Shown here in pieces: positions 9,562 through 18,659 of a DNA stretch of 56,576 nucleotides. Below the pieces are notes generated by a model, which saw only the letters and a list, made by a program, of their open reading frames with translations, did not search any database and was not told the DNA's origin. The number at the start of each line of letters is the position of its first letter. Positions within the stretch are counted from its first letter, which is position 1. A program made the position numbers and the translations under genes. Origin of the DNA: Bifidobacterium vansinderenii (GTDB taxonomy: Bacteria; Actinomycetota; Actinomycetes; Actinomycetales; Bifidobacteriaceae); contig NZ_NEWD01000029.1 in the NCBI RefSeq assembly GCF_002234915.1, positions 1,762 to 58,337 of the forward strand, read 5' to 3'.

Positions 9562-11088
9562 TCACGGCAGTCGCCAGGCGCGGCCGTCGGCGGCGAGCAT
9601 CTCGTCGGCCTCGGCCGGACCCCACGTGCCGGCGCGGTACTGCTGCGGCTGGCCGAGCGTGGACCAGTACTCCTCGATCGGGTCGAGGATGCGCCAGCTG
9701 AGCTCCACCTCCTTGGTGGTCGGGAACAGCGGCGGATCGCCGAGCAGCACGTCGAGAATCAGTCGTTCGTACGCCTCGGGGGATGCCTCGGTGAAGGAGC
9801 TGCCGTAGCTGAAGTCCATGTTCACGTCGCGCACCTCCATGGCGGTGCCCGGCACCTTGGCGCCGAATCGCAGCGTCACGCCCTCGTCGGGCTGCACGCG
9901 GATCACCACGGCGTTCGAGCCGAGCTCACGCGTGGCGGTGGACTCGAACGGCAGATGCGGGGCGCGCTTGAACATCACGGCGATCTCGGACACGCGCTTG
10001 CCGAGGCGCTTGCCGGTACGCAGGTAGAACGGCACGCCGGCCCAGCGGCGGGTGTCCACGTCGAGGCGGATGGCCGCGTACGTCTCGGTGGTGGACTTCG
10101 GGTCCACGCCATGCTCCTCGAGGTATCCGACCACCTTCTCGGAGCCCTGCCAGCCGCCCGCGTACTGGCCGCGCGCGGTGTGATGGCTCAGATCCTTGGG
10201 CAGGCGCACGGCGGAGAGCACCTTGGTCTTCTCGGCGGCCAGATCGGCGGCGGAGAACGAGACCGGCTCCTCCATGGCGGTGAGCGCGAACAGCTGCAGC
10301 AGGTGGTTCTGGATCACGTCTCGCGCGATGCCGATGCCGTCGAAGTAGCCGGCGCGCGAACCGATGCCGAAGTCCTCGGCCATGGTGATCTGCACGTGGT
10401 CCACGTAGTTCGCGTTCCACACCGGCTCGAACATCATGTTCGCGAAGCGCAGGGCGAGCAGGTTCTGCACGGTCTCCTTGCCGAGATAGTGGTCGATGCG
10501 GAACACCGAGTTCGGGTCGAACACCTCGGACACCACGCGGTCGAGCTCCTGGGCGCTGGCCAGATCATGACCGAACGGCTTCTCGATGATCACGCGACGC
10601 CATGCGCCCTCCGGCGACTTGGCCAGACCGGACGCGGCGAGCTGACGGGACACCACGGGGAACGCGCTCGGCGGCACGGACATGTAGAACGCGTGGTTGC
10701 CGCGGGTGCCGCGATCGCGGTCGAGTTCGGAGACGGTGTCCGACAGGCGGGTGAACGCGGCGGCGTCGTCGAACGCGCCGGAGACGAAGCGCAGGCCGGA
10801 CGCGAGCTGCGCGAACGTGGCCTCGTTGAACGGGGTGCGGCAGCGGGCGCGCACGCACTCCTCCACGTAGTTGGTGAAGTGCTCGTCGGTCCAGTCGCGG
10901 CGGCCGAAGCCGATCAGCGCGAAGCCGGCGGGCAGCAGGCCGCGGTTGGTCAGATCATAGACCGCGGGCAGCAGCTTCTTCTTGGCGAGGTCGCCGGTCA
11001 CGCCGAAGATGACCAGCGAGCACGGGCCCGCGATGCGGGGCAGACGCAGATCATGCGGATTGCGCAATGGGTTGGTGAAGTCTGGCAT
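9562..11088 (-). CDS. zwf: Glucose-6-phosphate 1-dehydrogenase
   Basis: Zwf oxidises glucose 6-phosphate to 6-phosphogluconolactone with NADP+. The nucleotide-binding motif FGVTGDLAKKKL is near residue 30 and the active-site motif RIDHYLGKETVQNLLALRF is near residue 195. The start at 11088 (MPDFTNPLRNPHD) has an AAGGAGGAG Shine-Dalgarno; an upstream in-frame ATG at 11136 lacks one. The length from this start is 508 aa, normal for the family. In bifidobacteria the hexose flux runs through the phosphoketolase shunt, so Zwf is probably an NADPH source. A large palindrome lies about 50 nt upstream. Confidence 0.96.
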   Translation of the reverse strand: MPDFTNPLRNPHDLRLPRIAGPCSLVIFGVTGDLAKKKLLPAVYDLTNRGLLPAGFALIGFGRRDWTDEHFTNYVEECVRARCRTPFNEATFAQLASGLRFVSGAFDDAAAFTRLSDTVSELDRDRGTRGNHAFYMSVPPSAFPVVSRQLAASGLAKSPEGAWRRVIIEKPFGHDLASAQELDRVVSEVFDPNSVFRIDHYLGKETVQNLLALRFANMMFEPVWNANYVDHVQITMAEDFGIGSRAGYFDGIGIARDVIQNHLLQLFALTAMEEPVSFSAADLAAEKTKVLSAVRLPKDLSHHTARGQYAGGWQGSEKVVGYLEEHGVDPKSTTETYAAIRLDVDTRRWAGVPFYLRTGKRLGKRVSEIAVMFKRAPHLPFESTATRELGSNAVVIRVQPDEGVTLRFGAKVPGTAMEVRDVNMDFSYGSSFTEASPEAYERLILDVLLGDPPLFPTTKEVELSWRILDPIEEYWSTLGQPQQYRAGTWGPAEADEMLAADGRAWRLP

Positions 11089-11137
11089 GACTCTCCTCCT
11101 TGAAAGCGAATGATGGCCGCTGCGTTGATTCAACACG

Positions 11138-11168
11138 GGCGTGGCTTCTGTCTAACAGAATCCACGCC
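11138..11168. promoter_or_regulatory. 31-bp palindrome upstream of zwf
   Basis: GGCGTGG (11138-11144), TTCTGT (11146-11151), CTA, ACAGAA (11155-11160) and CCACGCC (11162-11168) form a near-perfect dyad with one mismatched pair. It begins about 50 nt before the zwf start codon. It could be an operator or a 5'-leader hairpin. Confidence 0.5.
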
Positions 11169-11783
11169 GGTCGAATAGTCTGTTGCCGGGGTTTGGACGG
11201 TGACCGTCCCAAGCCGGCATGCGCCGAGCAGTCCGATATGCGTGCGCGTATCGGAGTATCTCATACGTGGCGGGTGTTCGCTGGGTTGGATGGTTCGATG
11301 TTCGGTTATGGTTCGTTTGGTTCAGTTGTACTGGTCTCGGTCGTGCTGCGACGTCGGTCATATTGTCTTGCCGGGCCGGCCGATCATGCGGGCCGCATGC
11401 TCCGATCGTGTCCGTTTCCATGAACGACGGCGTATGCCGACGCTGACGCGATCGACATGTCGATGATTGATCGAAGTCGTACGTGAAGCTGGGGCATGGA
11501 TCATGTGGCTCGGACGGCTTCTGGCCCCCTAAGTGCATAAAGATACTACGAATCCGACCGTGATGGGAGGGATGATCCACGGTATGGAGGCCTTATTTGC
11601 TGCGGGCGATATCGGTGTATGGTGCGTGACATCTGCGGCGGGATGTGCGGGGTGGTGCCGCGGGGTGTATGGAGCGGCGCGGTGGGGTGTACGGAACGGA
11701 AGTGGTGGGGCGTGCGGAGATTTGCGTCATGCAACTGGTGGAAACGTTTCGTGTGTGCGAATGTCGTCGGGAATATGCTATAT
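11169..11783. other. Long intergenic stretch between zwf and the Ldh_2 gene
   Basis: No convincing gene was seen. The stretch from about 11600 to 11720 is G-rich, with repeated GGGGTG runs. GAAACGTTTC at 11741-11750 is a perfect 10-bp palindrome resembling LacI/GalR operator cores. Confidence 0.4.
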
Positions 11784-11803
11784 CCAACCGATATATCGGT
11801 TGG
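11784..11803. promoter_or_regulatory. 20-bp perfect palindrome upstream of the Ldh_2 gene
   Basis: CCAACCGATATATCGGTTGG is fully palindromic and ends 73 nt before the start codon. A second half-site CAACCGAT occurs at 11827-11834. Its core ACCGA-N4-TCGGT recurs with mismatches upstream of TetR2 and both GH3 genes. It is a good operator candidate. Confidence 0.6.
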
Positions 11804-11876
11804 GAACTGTGGAAAGACCGCGGTCGCAACCGATCGATTGACGACGATAATCAAGGTTTTTCAAAGGAGAACAGCC

Positions 11877-13043
11877 ATGAGCGTTGCACAGATGACCAGA
11901 CCGACGATGAACGTGACCGTGCAGTCGAACATCGATGACGGACCGGCCGAGTCAGCGGCGGATCGCCATCGATACGATGCGCACGCGCTGCGCGATCTGA
12001 CCAGCAGGATCGTACAGGGCTACGGACTGAGCGCGCACGACGGCGACGTGGTGGCCGACGTGCTCTCGTTCGCCGACACCCATGGCATCGACTCGCACGG
12101 CCTGCAGCGATTCCAGCTCTACGATGCGCAGATGGGCAACAAGATCGACCCGGCCGCGCAATCCGAGATCGTGGTCGATACGCCGGTGAGCACCGTGATC
12201 GACGGACACCGACGCATGGGGCAGCTCAACGGCCGGCAGGCCATGGACATGACCATCGCCAAGGCCAAGAAGACCGGCATGGCCATCGCCGCGGTCCGCC
12301 ACTCCTGCCACTACGGTGCCGCCGGATACTACGCCAACCTGGCCGCCGAACAGGGGCTCATCGGCTTCTCCGTGACCAACACCGAACCCGCCGTCTACCC
12401 GCTGTACGCCAACGACGTATGGCTGGGCACCAACCCCATCGCCTGCGCGATCCCCACGCGGCCGCACGCGTTTTTCTTCGACGCGAGCACGTCCGTGGTG
12501 GCGTACGGCAAGGTGGAGCTCTACTCCAAGCAGCGCAAGGATCTGCCGGCTGCATGGGTGGTGGACCCGAACAACCAGCCGATCCACGACTCCACCGACG
12601 CGCTCGGCCGGCTCATGCGCTACGACAACGAGGCCGGACTGCTCGCCACCGGCGGCAACAGCGAATACACGGGCGGGCACAAGGGGTACGGATTCTCCGT
12701 GCTTGTGGAGTTCTTCTCCGGCATCGTCTCGCAGGGCGCGACCACCGACCGCACGGCGGTGGGAGATCCGGTGGAGGGCATCAGCCACGGATTCATGGCG
12801 ATCGATCCGCGCATCTTCGGCGATGCCGACACGATCCTGCGCAACTTCTCCGAATACCTCGATCAGATCCGCGCCCTGCACGCCGTGCCGGGCAAGCGCA
12901 TCTACGTGCACGGCGACAAGGAGGCCGAGGCGTACGAGGACCGCATGACGAACGGCGTGCCGCTGTACCACAAGACCGTGGCGGAGCTGCGGGGCATCTG
13001 CGACAGGCTCGGCATCTCGTACGCGGGCGTGCTGGACCACTGA
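11877..13043 (+). CDS. Ldh_2-family (malate/L-lactate-type) dehydrogenase
   Basis: A 388-aa NAD(P)-dependent oxidoreductase of the malate/L-lactate/ureidoglycolate dehydrogenase superfamily, which is unrelated to classical LDH. Family segments are ADTHGIDSHGLQRF near residue 62, RHSCHYGAAGYYA with the catalytic-type His145, LGTNPIACAIPT near 183, and GHKGYGFSVLVE near 265. The start at 11877 has SD AAAGGAGA. Translation open upstream to 11619 has no SD and odd composition. The true substrate (malate, lactate, 2,3-diketogulonate, ureidoglycolate or other 2-hydroxyacid) cannot be told. A GntR regulator lies 74 bp downstream. Confidence 0.85.
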   Translation: MSVAQMTRPTMNVTVQSNIDDGPAESAADRHRYDAHALRDLTSRIVQGYGLSAHDGDVVADVLSFADTHGIDSHGLQRFQLYDAQMGNKIDPAAQSEIVVDTPVSTVIDGHRRMGQLNGRQAMDMTIAKAKKTGMAIAAVRHSCHYGAAGYYANLAAEQGLIGFSVTNTEPAVYPLYANDVWLGTNPIACAIPTRPHAFFFDASTSVVAYGKVELYSKQRKDLPAAWVVDPNNQPIHDSTDALGRLMRYDNEAGLLATGGNSEYTGGHKGYGFSVLVEFFSGIVSQGATTDRTAVGDPVEGISHGFMAIDPRIFGDADTILRNFSEYLDQIRALHAVPGKRIYVHGDKEAEAYEDRMTNGVPLYHKTVAELRGICDRLGISYAGVLDH

Positions 13044-13117
13044 GGAAAGAAGACTCGCTCGTATACTGAGAGGTCGGATATTTGCGGGATCGGTAACCGA
13101 GTGAGGCGGGCGGAATC

Positions 13118-13777
13118 ATGGCGGAAAGCAAGCGCGACCGGGCGTACAACTACCTGCGCGAGCAGATCGTGCTGTGCCGCATCAAGCCGGGCGAGGCGCT
13201 GGACGAGAAGCGTGTGGCCGCAGAGCTCGGCTTCAGCCGCATGCCCGTGCGAGAGGCGGTGAACAAGCTCGCCGAAGAGCATCTGGTGAGCATCTTCCCC
13301 TCGCGCGGCGTGATCGTCAACCAGATCTCGCTGGCCGACTTCCAGGAGATGCTCGATGTTCGTTTGCTCATCGAACCATATCTGCTGCATCTGGCGATGC
13401 CGCGCGTGGAACGTTGCGATCTTGAGGAATTCCGGGCCGCGATGATTGCGCGCATCGACAATCCCGAAGTCGAGGCCGACTCGTTCGGGCATGACTTCGA
13501 CTACACGTTCCACATGTACTTCGCGCACAAGGCCGGCAGTCGATACCTGACTTCTCTGATGAGCACGCTCATGACGCAAAGTCAGCGCATCCGGTTCTTC
13601 TCGGCCGTGGCGCCCGAACGCATCACCGAATCGTACCGGGAGCATGTGGCGATCATCGACGCCGTGCTCGCCGGGGATGAGGCGGCGGCCGCGGCGGCCA
13701 TCCGGGTGCATCTCGACAACACCCGTGAAGGCTATCTGCGCATCTCCCGAACCCAGGAGAGCTTCTTCCGCGCGTAG
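13118..13777 (+). CDS. GntR-family (FadR/FCD-type) regulator
   Basis: A 219-aa regulator with an N-terminal winged HTH (residues 5-70: DRAYNYLREQIV...GEALDEKRVAAELGFSRMPVREAVNKLAEEHLV) and a C-terminal all-helical FCD ligand domain. FCD metal-site histidines are plausible (H125, H129 region; EHVAIIDAVLAGD; IRVHLDNTREG). TCGGTAACCGA at 13090-13100, just before the start, is a perfect dyad that may be its operator. It probably senses an organic acid and controls the preceding Ldh_2 gene, as is common for this pairing. Confidence 0.85.
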   Translation: MAESKRDRAYNYLREQIVLCRIKPGEALDEKRVAAELGFSRMPVREAVNKLAEEHLVSIFPSRGVIVNQISLADFQEMLDVRLLIEPYLLHLAMPRVERCDLEEFRAAMIARIDNPEVEADSFGHDFDYTFHMYFAHKAGSRYLTSLMSTLMTQSQRIRFFSAVAPERITESYREHVAIIDAVLAGDEAAAAAAIRVHLDNTREGYLRISRTQESFFRA

Positions 13778-13815
13778 GCGGGGGCGAACGGTTTCGGTGC
13801 GGTAGTGTGGTGCGC

Positions 13816-14445
13816 ATGGCTGAGGCAAGGAAAAAGAAGATCCGCAAGTCCCCCGAGGAGCGTCGGGCGGAGATCGAGCAGGCGGCCGTCAGGCTCATCG
13901 GCGAACGTGGCTACAACGGCATCTCGCTCAAGGACGTGGCCGACGAGGTCGGTATCAGCCAGCCGGGGCTGCTGCACTACATCGGCAACAAGGAAGGGCT
14001 GCTGTCGCTGCTGATCACCGACGTCTACGACACGTCGGGCTCGCCCGAGGACTTTCTGGAATCCGGCCTGCCGGGAAGCGATCCCGAAGCGCCCCACTTC
14101 CCCGCCTACCTGCGCTATCTGGTGCGGCATAACGCCACGCGACGCGCCATGGTGCAGCTGTATATGGTGCTGGAGACCGAGTCGTTCAATGAATCGCATC
14201 CGATGCATGAATACTTCAGGGAACGTCCGGCCAGCGTGTGGGAGCATTATTCACGCTATCCGTGGAAGCTGCCGCCCGAGGTCGGCGACTGGGAGAACAT
14301 GCGACAGACCGTGCGCATGGTGACCGAGATCATGGACGGCATCCAGCTGCGCTGGCTGCGTGAGCCGCCGATCGACTATTACGACGAATGGCTGTCGTTC
14401 GAGCGACTGCTGTTCCCATCGCCGGTGTGGGACTCGTATCGGTAG
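13816..14445 (+). CDS. TetR-family regulator 1 (module 1)
   Basis: A 209-aa TetR-type repressor. The N-terminal HTH is RAEIEQAAVRLIGERGYNGISLKDVADEVGISQPGLLHYIGNKEGLL (about residues 16-62), followed by a helical ligand domain. It ends in LLFPSPVWDSYR, a signature shared by three other TetR proteins in this window; the TetR at 24853 is a close paralogue. The ATG at 13816 is chosen because GTG at 13807 and 13810 lie next to no clear SD. It has its own terminator and lies upstream of MFS1 and GH30, its likely targets. Confidence 0.85.
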   Translation: MAEARKKKIRKSPEERRAEIEQAAVRLIGERGYNGISLKDVADEVGISQPGLLHYIGNKEGLLSLLITDVYDTSGSPEDFLESGLPGSDPEAPHFPAYLRYLVRHNATRRAMVQLYMVLETESFNESHPMHEYFRERPASVWEHYSRYPWKLPPEVGDWENMRQTVRMVTEIMDGIQLRWLREPPIDYYDEWLSFERLLFPSPVWDSYR

Positions 14446-14474
14446 GCGGGTGTGCCGGACGGGCGGAGAGTTGA

Positions 14475-14506
14475 GGCATCGGCTGAGGCCGATGCCGTTT
14501 TTTTAT
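14475..14506 (+). terminator. Terminator after TetR1
   Basis: GGCATCGGC (14475-14483), loop TGAG, GCCGATGCC (14488-14496), then GTTTTTTTATTT. Confidence 0.9.
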
Positions 14507-14510
14507 TTGT

Positions 14511-14640
14511 CACCTCATCAGTCGACTGTCGTCGACAGCTTCCCCTCGAGGGGAAGCCGGCATTATGCGCTTCACGTCTCCGGCCGCAGGCCGGGCTTCC
14601 CCTTGAGAGGAAGCTGTCAGCGAAGCTGACTGATGAGGTG
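14511..14640. repeat. Two GATGAGGTG-type palindromic repeats, head to head
   Basis: Inverted copy at 14511-14557 (CACCTCATCAGTCGAC...CTTCCCCTCGAGGGGAAG) and direct copy at 14595-14640 (GCTTCCCC...GGAAGCTGTCAGC...GCTGACTGATGAGGTG). This is the second subfamily of the two-hairpin element. Between them CCGGCCGCAGGCCGG adds another small dyad. The following 140 bp are strongly A+T-rich and contain ATCGTTG-CTATAT-CAACGAT at 14723-14742. Confidence 0.8.
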
Positions 14641-14783
14641 ATTATGCTCCAATATTGAGTAGATATCGAATTGCAGTTAGATATATAATATCACGCTGTT
14701 TTCTAGCAATTATTTGCCATATATCGTTGCTATATCAACGATTTATACACACTAATACACTCTATGTCGCTTTATTTATCCAT

Positions 14784-14839
14784 TTGACATACTATCTTGG
14801 CGTGTCGTATAGTATGCTTATCTAATGAACGTTCGATAA
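14784..14839 (+). promoter_or_regulatory. MFS1 promoter and operator
   Basis: -35 TTGACA (14784-14789), an 18-nt spacer and -10 TATAGT (14808-14813). CATACTAT (14788-14795) and ATAGTATG (14809-14816) form an inverted repeat within the promoter. TTATC-N12-GATAA at 14818-14839 overlaps the expected transcription start and matches sites upstream of MFS2. Confidence 0.7.
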
Positions 14840-14988
14840 ACATTGCGAACAAGCAAAGGCGAAGGTTGCCGGTCGGACGTTCGGACGTCATACGCGCGCC
14901 GCAGACGCGCTGAGCACATGTCGGTCCGTCAAGGAAGACACGGAAGACTGAAGAACAAACAAGGTCGTTTAGAAAGGCTCGAATTCAA

Positions 14989-16317
14989 ATGGCCGCAACC
15001 GCAACCCTGTCCAAGGAAGAACGGCTCGCCGCGCACAACGCCGCGATCGCCGCCGCCGACAAGGATCCCTCACTCTCCCCCGAAACCGGCAAGCCGGTCT
15101 CCAAGTCCACGCTGTTCCGCTTCGGCGCCGGATTCCTGGTGTTCGGCATCCTGTGGATGAGCGGTCTTGGCATCGTCTCCTCGGTGCTGCTGCCCGAACA
15201 CTACAAGGCCATTGAAGGCGCCGACCCCGAGGCTCTGGTCGGCATCGTCAACTCGTTCACCGCTGTCGCGTCGCTGGTCTCCAACCTGCTGTTCGGCAAC
15301 TTCTCCGACCGTTCCCGCTCCCGCTTCGGCCGCCGCACCCCGTGGATCGTGTTCGGTGCGTTCCTCGGCGGCGTCATGCTGTTCCTCACCGGCACCACGC
15401 ACAACGCCGTGCTGCTCATCATCTTCTACTGCGCCTGCATGTTCGGCCTCAACTGCATGATCGCCCCGCTGGTCGCCATTCTCTCCGACCGTGTGCCCTC
15501 CGGCGTGCGCGGCACCATGAGCGCCTTCTATGGTGCCGGCTCCACCATCGGCGCACCCATCGGCACCATGATCGGCGCCCTGTTCATCACCAACCTGATC
15601 CCCGGCTTCGCCGTCGCCGGCGTGCTCATGTTCCTTGGCGGCGCGGTCGCCGTGATCATCATGCCGCGCGAACAGTCCGCCGACTACCTGCCCAAGGAGG
15701 AAAGCTCCGTCAAGGACGTTCTCGCAAGCTTCCGCCCGCCGAAGTTCTCCACCGCCCACGACTTCTACAAGGCGTTCGCAGGCCGCTTCTGCATGCTCGT
15801 CAGCTACCAGATGATCAACGTGTACCAGCTGTACATCATCCAGAACTACATCGGCCAGAGCGTGAAGCAGTCCGCCGTCACGATTTCCGTGGTCTCCTCG
15901 ATCATCATGGTCGTCTCGCTCGTCGGCTCGTTCATCTCCGGCCCGGTCTCCGATCTCATCGGTCGCCGCAAGGTGCCCGTCATCGTCGCATCCGTGCTGT
16001 TCGCCGTCGGCATCGCCATGCCGTGGATCTTCCCCTCCTCGATGGGCATGTACCTGTTCGCCGGCATCGCCGGTCTCGGATACGCCGTCTACTCCGCCGT
16101 CGATCAGGCGCTGCTCGTCGACGTGCTGCCGAACAAGGAGGAGGCCGGCAAGGATCTCGGCATCCTCAATCTGGCCACCACACTCGGCCAGATGTGCGGA
16201 CCGATCATCATGAGCGCCATCGTGGTGAACGCCGGCTACTCGTTCGCCTTCCCGGTCTCCATCGCGCTGGCCATCATCGGCTGCTTCTTCATCCAGATCA
16301 TCAAGGGCGTCAAGTAG
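14989..16317 (+). CDS. MFS transporter 1 (probable glycoside carrier)
   Basis: A 442-aa major facilitator superfamily protein with about 12 hydrophobic segments. The motif-A-like loops are GNFSDRSRSRFGRRTPW near residue 105 and GPVSDLIGRRKVP near 325. The N-terminal 40 residues are hydrophilic. It is a close paralogue of MFS2 (25755), sharing the segments LSPETG.PVSK, MSAFYG.GS.IGAPIGTM and GKDLGILNLATTLGQM. It is followed 67 bp later by GH30, which points to uptake of an oligosaccharide or glycoside for intracellular hydrolysis. The start is ATG with AGAAAGG upstream. The substrate is unknown. Confidence 0.87.
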   Translation: MAATATLSKEERLAAHNAAIAAADKDPSLSPETGKPVSKSTLFRFGAGFLVFGILWMSGLGIVSSVLLPEHYKAIEGADPEALVGIVNSFTAVASLVSNLLFGNFSDRSRSRFGRRTPWIVFGAFLGGVMLFLTGTTHNAVLLIIFYCACMFGLNCMIAPLVAILSDRVPSGVRGTMSAFYGAGSTIGAPIGTMIGALFITNLIPGFAVAGVLMFLGGAVAVIIMPREQSADYLPKEESSVKDVLASFRPPKFSTAHDFYKAFAGRFCMLVSYQMINVYQLYIIQNYIGQSVKQSAVTISVVSSIIMVVSLVGSFISGPVSDLIGRRKVPVIVASVLFAVGIAMPWIFPSSMGMYLFAGIAGLGYAVYSAVDQALLVDVLPNKEEAGKDLGILNLATTLGQMCGPIIMSAIVVNAGYSFAFPVSIALAIIGCFFIQIIKGVK

Positions 16318-16384
16318 ACCGCAACCGCTCGTCACCCGCCGCCAAAATCACCCATCGGACATCCACGAAAGGAAACGAACGATC

Positions 16385-17728
16385 ATGACCACATGGATCG
16401 CCACCACGCAAAACGACAAACTCGTCGACCGCAGCGCCGACGTCAAGCACACCAACGCCACCGCCGCGTTCGATCTCACGCTCGACGGCACCGAACACCA
16501 GACGCTGCGCGGCTTCGGCGGCTGCTTCAACGAACTCGGCTGGCTGCCGCTGCAGACCGTGACCGGCGAGGAACGCGACCAGATCATCAAGGAACTGTTC
16601 AGCCCCGACGAAATGAACTTCACGTTCAACCGTGCACCCGTCGGCGCCAACGACTTCGCCGACCACTGGTACAGCTACGACGAGGTCGAAGGCGACTACG
16701 AGATGGAGCACTTCTCCGTGGAACGCGACGAGCAGACGCTCATTCCCTACATCCATCGCGCGCAGGAATGGCAGCCGAACATGCAGCTGTTCTCCAGCCC
16801 GTGGAGCCCGCCCACGTGGATGAAGCGCCCCAAGGCCTACAACTACGGCCGTCTGGTGCAGACCCCGGAAAACCTCGCCGCATACGCCAAGTATCTGGTC
16901 AAGTACGTGCAGGCGTACGCCGAGCATGGCATCGACGTGACCCAGCTGCATGTGCAGAACGAGGTGTTCGCCGACCAGAAGTTCCCGAGCGCCCTGTGGG
17001 ATTCCGACGCGCTCAAGACGTTCATCCGCGACTACCTCGGCCCCGCGTTCGAAGAGGCCGGACTGAACACCGACATCTGGCTGGGCACGCTCAACGGCCC
17101 GGAAGACATGGCGTGGACCGGCGGCGGCTACGGCATGAAACTCAACAACTACAACCGCTTCGTCGACAACATCCTCTTCGATGAGGGCGCGCGCCGGTTC
17201 ATCAAGGGCATCGCCTACCAGTGGGCCGGGCAGAACTGCATCGCCCGCACGCACGAATCATGGCCGGAGATCGAACTCATCCAGTCCGAATCCGAATGCG
17301 GCGACGGACAGAACACGTGGGAGTACGCGGAATACGTCTTCCACCTGATCAACCACTATCTGCGCAACGGCGCCACCGCCTACACCTACTGGAACATGAT
17401 CCTCGACGATCAGGATTCCACATGGGGCTGGTGGCAGAACTCGCTGTTCACCATCACCGCCGACACGCACGAGGTGCGTCGCAACCCCGAATACTACGTG
17501 ATGCGCCACTTCTCGAAGTACGTGAAGCCCGGCGCCACGGTGCTCGGCACCACCGGACACTTCAACTCCATGGCCATCGCCTTCCGCAACCCGGACGGCA
17601 CGATCGCCGTGGTGGCGCAGAACGCGCTCGACTACGAGATGCCGTTCACGTTCGCCGATCCCGCCGACGCTTCGCGCGGATTCGAGGTCACCCTCGCCCC
17701 GCGGTCGTTCAACACGTTCGTGCTGTGA
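16385..17728 (+). CDS. GH30-family glycosidase
   Basis: A 447-aa intracellular-looking retaining glycoside hydrolase of family GH30 (TIM barrel plus beta-side domain). Family landmarks are LRGFGGCFNELGW at 41-53, SPWSPPTWMK at 138-147 (as in glucocerebrosidase-like members), acid/base candidate E193 in HVQNEV, and nucleophile candidate E302 in IQSESECG. No signal peptide is seen. It is probably a beta-glucosidase-like exo-enzyme, but beta-xylosidase, beta-fucosidase or beta-1,6-glucosidase activity is equally possible in GH30. It is probably co-transcribed with MFS1; its SD is GGAAACGAAC. Confidence 0.85.
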   Translation: MTTWIATTQNDKLVDRSADVKHTNATAAFDLTLDGTEHQTLRGFGGCFNELGWLPLQTVTGEERDQIIKELFSPDEMNFTFNRAPVGANDFADHWYSYDEVEGDYEMEHFSVERDEQTLIPYIHRAQEWQPNMQLFSSPWSPPTWMKRPKAYNYGRLVQTPENLAAYAKYLVKYVQAYAEHGIDVTQLHVQNEVFADQKFPSALWDSDALKTFIRDYLGPAFEEAGLNTDIWLGTLNGPEDMAWTGGGYGMKLNNYNRFVDNILFDEGARRFIKGIAYQWAGQNCIARTHESWPEIELIQSESECGDGQNTWEYAEYVFHLINHYLRNGATAYTYWNMILDDQDSTWGWWQNSLFTITADTHEVRRNPEYYVMRHFSKYVKPGATVLGTTGHFNSMAIAFRNPDGTIAVVAQNALDYEMPFTFADPADASRGFEVTLAPRSFNTFVL

Positions 17729-17735
17729 GGCGGGG

Positions 17736-17918
17736 CTGGTTCACGATTTGAGGGGGTCTTCGGATCGTGAACCAGACCTGGCGTGGCCTCCCATGGAATG
17801 CGGACTTTTCCGGTGACGTGAAAGCGTTAGGATTTCAAGGAAAAGCGAGAAGCCGCCGATGAGCGGCTTTGGGAGAGGCCGGTTCACGATTTGAGGGGGT
17901 CTTCGGATCGTGAACCGG
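17736..17918. repeat. Two copies of a GGTTCAC...GTGAACC palindrome
   Basis: Copies at 17736-17775 and 17879-17918 share 36 identical nt, with arms GGTTCACGAT/ATCGTGAACC. The flanking pair changes in a compensating way (CTGG/CCAG against CCGG/CCGG). Between them AAGCCGC/GCGGCTT (17850-17869) is a small terminator-like stem. They follow GH30 and precede the LysE gene. The right arm resembles the elements near 30.6 and 55.1 kb. Confidence 0.8.
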
Positions 17919-17941
17919 AAATGAGGCGTTCGGGAGGCGAC

Positions 17942-18634
17942 ATGACCTACATGCAGGCGTTATTGGGGTTCGCGCTGGTGGCGGGATCCATGGCTTTGGT
18001 GCCGGGACTCGACATGATGATGGTGCTGCACGAGACGATCAACACCACGCGTGCCCGCGGACTCGCCGCCGTATGGGGCATCTCCTGCGGCGTGCTGGTC
18101 TGGGCCGTGGCCGCGGCGGTCGGGCTGGCGGCGCTGATCAGCGCGTTCCCCATGGCGTATGACGCGATCCGCGTGCTCGGCGGACTGTACCTGTTCTATC
18201 TGGCGTTCAGCATGGCGCGGAAGAAGAAGGGCGGGGACGGCAAGACCGAGCCCGTTGAAGTCAAGACCGACGGCGGTTCCGCTGCCGGAATGATGAAAGC
18301 ACTGCGCGGATCGACGTTCAGGGAATGCGCGCAGTCGTTCTGGCGCGGCTTCCTCACCGACTTCTTCAACCCCAAGATCGGCGTCTTCTACATCGCCATC
18401 ATCCCGCAGTTCCTGGTGCCCGGCGTGGGCAATCTGGAAATGGGCATCTCGCTCGGCATGGTGCACTTCGTCGAAAGCGTGATCGTGCTCACCACCGTGG
18501 CCTACGCGGCGTCGTTCTTCGCCGGCCGGCTGCGCAATGAGCGTTCGCAGCGCATCCTCGGGCTGGTGTCCGGCGGCATCATGGCCATCCTGGGCGGCGT
18601 GACCATCGCCGACGTGGTCAAAAGCCGACTGTAA
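17942..18634 (+). CDS. LysE/RhtB-family exporter
   Basis: A 230-aa inner-membrane protein of the LysE/RhtB amino-acid exporter family with about six hydrophobic segments. The family region PGLDMMMVLHETINTTRARGLAAVWGISCGVLVW is at residues 20-55, and DFFNPKIGVFYIAIIPQF is near 140. The central loop (about 92-120) is charged. The start at 17942 is supported by CGGGAGGCG; earlier in-frame ATG/GTG codons at 17921 and 17891 are less well placed. The exported compound is unknown. Confidence 0.85.
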   Translation: MTYMQALLGFALVAGSMALVPGLDMMMVLHETINTTRARGLAAVWGISCGVLVWAVAAAVGLAALISAFPMAYDAIRVLGGLYLFYLAFSMARKKKGGDGKTEPVEVKTDGGSAAGMMKALRGSTFRECAQSFWRGFLTDFFNPKIGVFYIAIIPQFLVPGVGNLEMGISLGMVHFVESVIVLTTVAYAASFFAGRLRNERSQRILGLVSGGIMAILGGVTIADVVKSRL

Positions 18635-18659
18635 GAGTTAGTTCAACGGTTGTTCAAAC

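Noticed and set aside
8794-11103. A 769-codon open frame antisense to opcA and zwf
   Set aside because: Same cause: low-complexity Arg/His/Gly-rich translation opposite two well-supported genes.
17736-17918. Insertion-sequence ends bounding a small element
   Set aside because: The two copies are direct, each internally palindromic, and enclose only about 100 bp with a terminator-like stem; no transposase or target duplication is seen.
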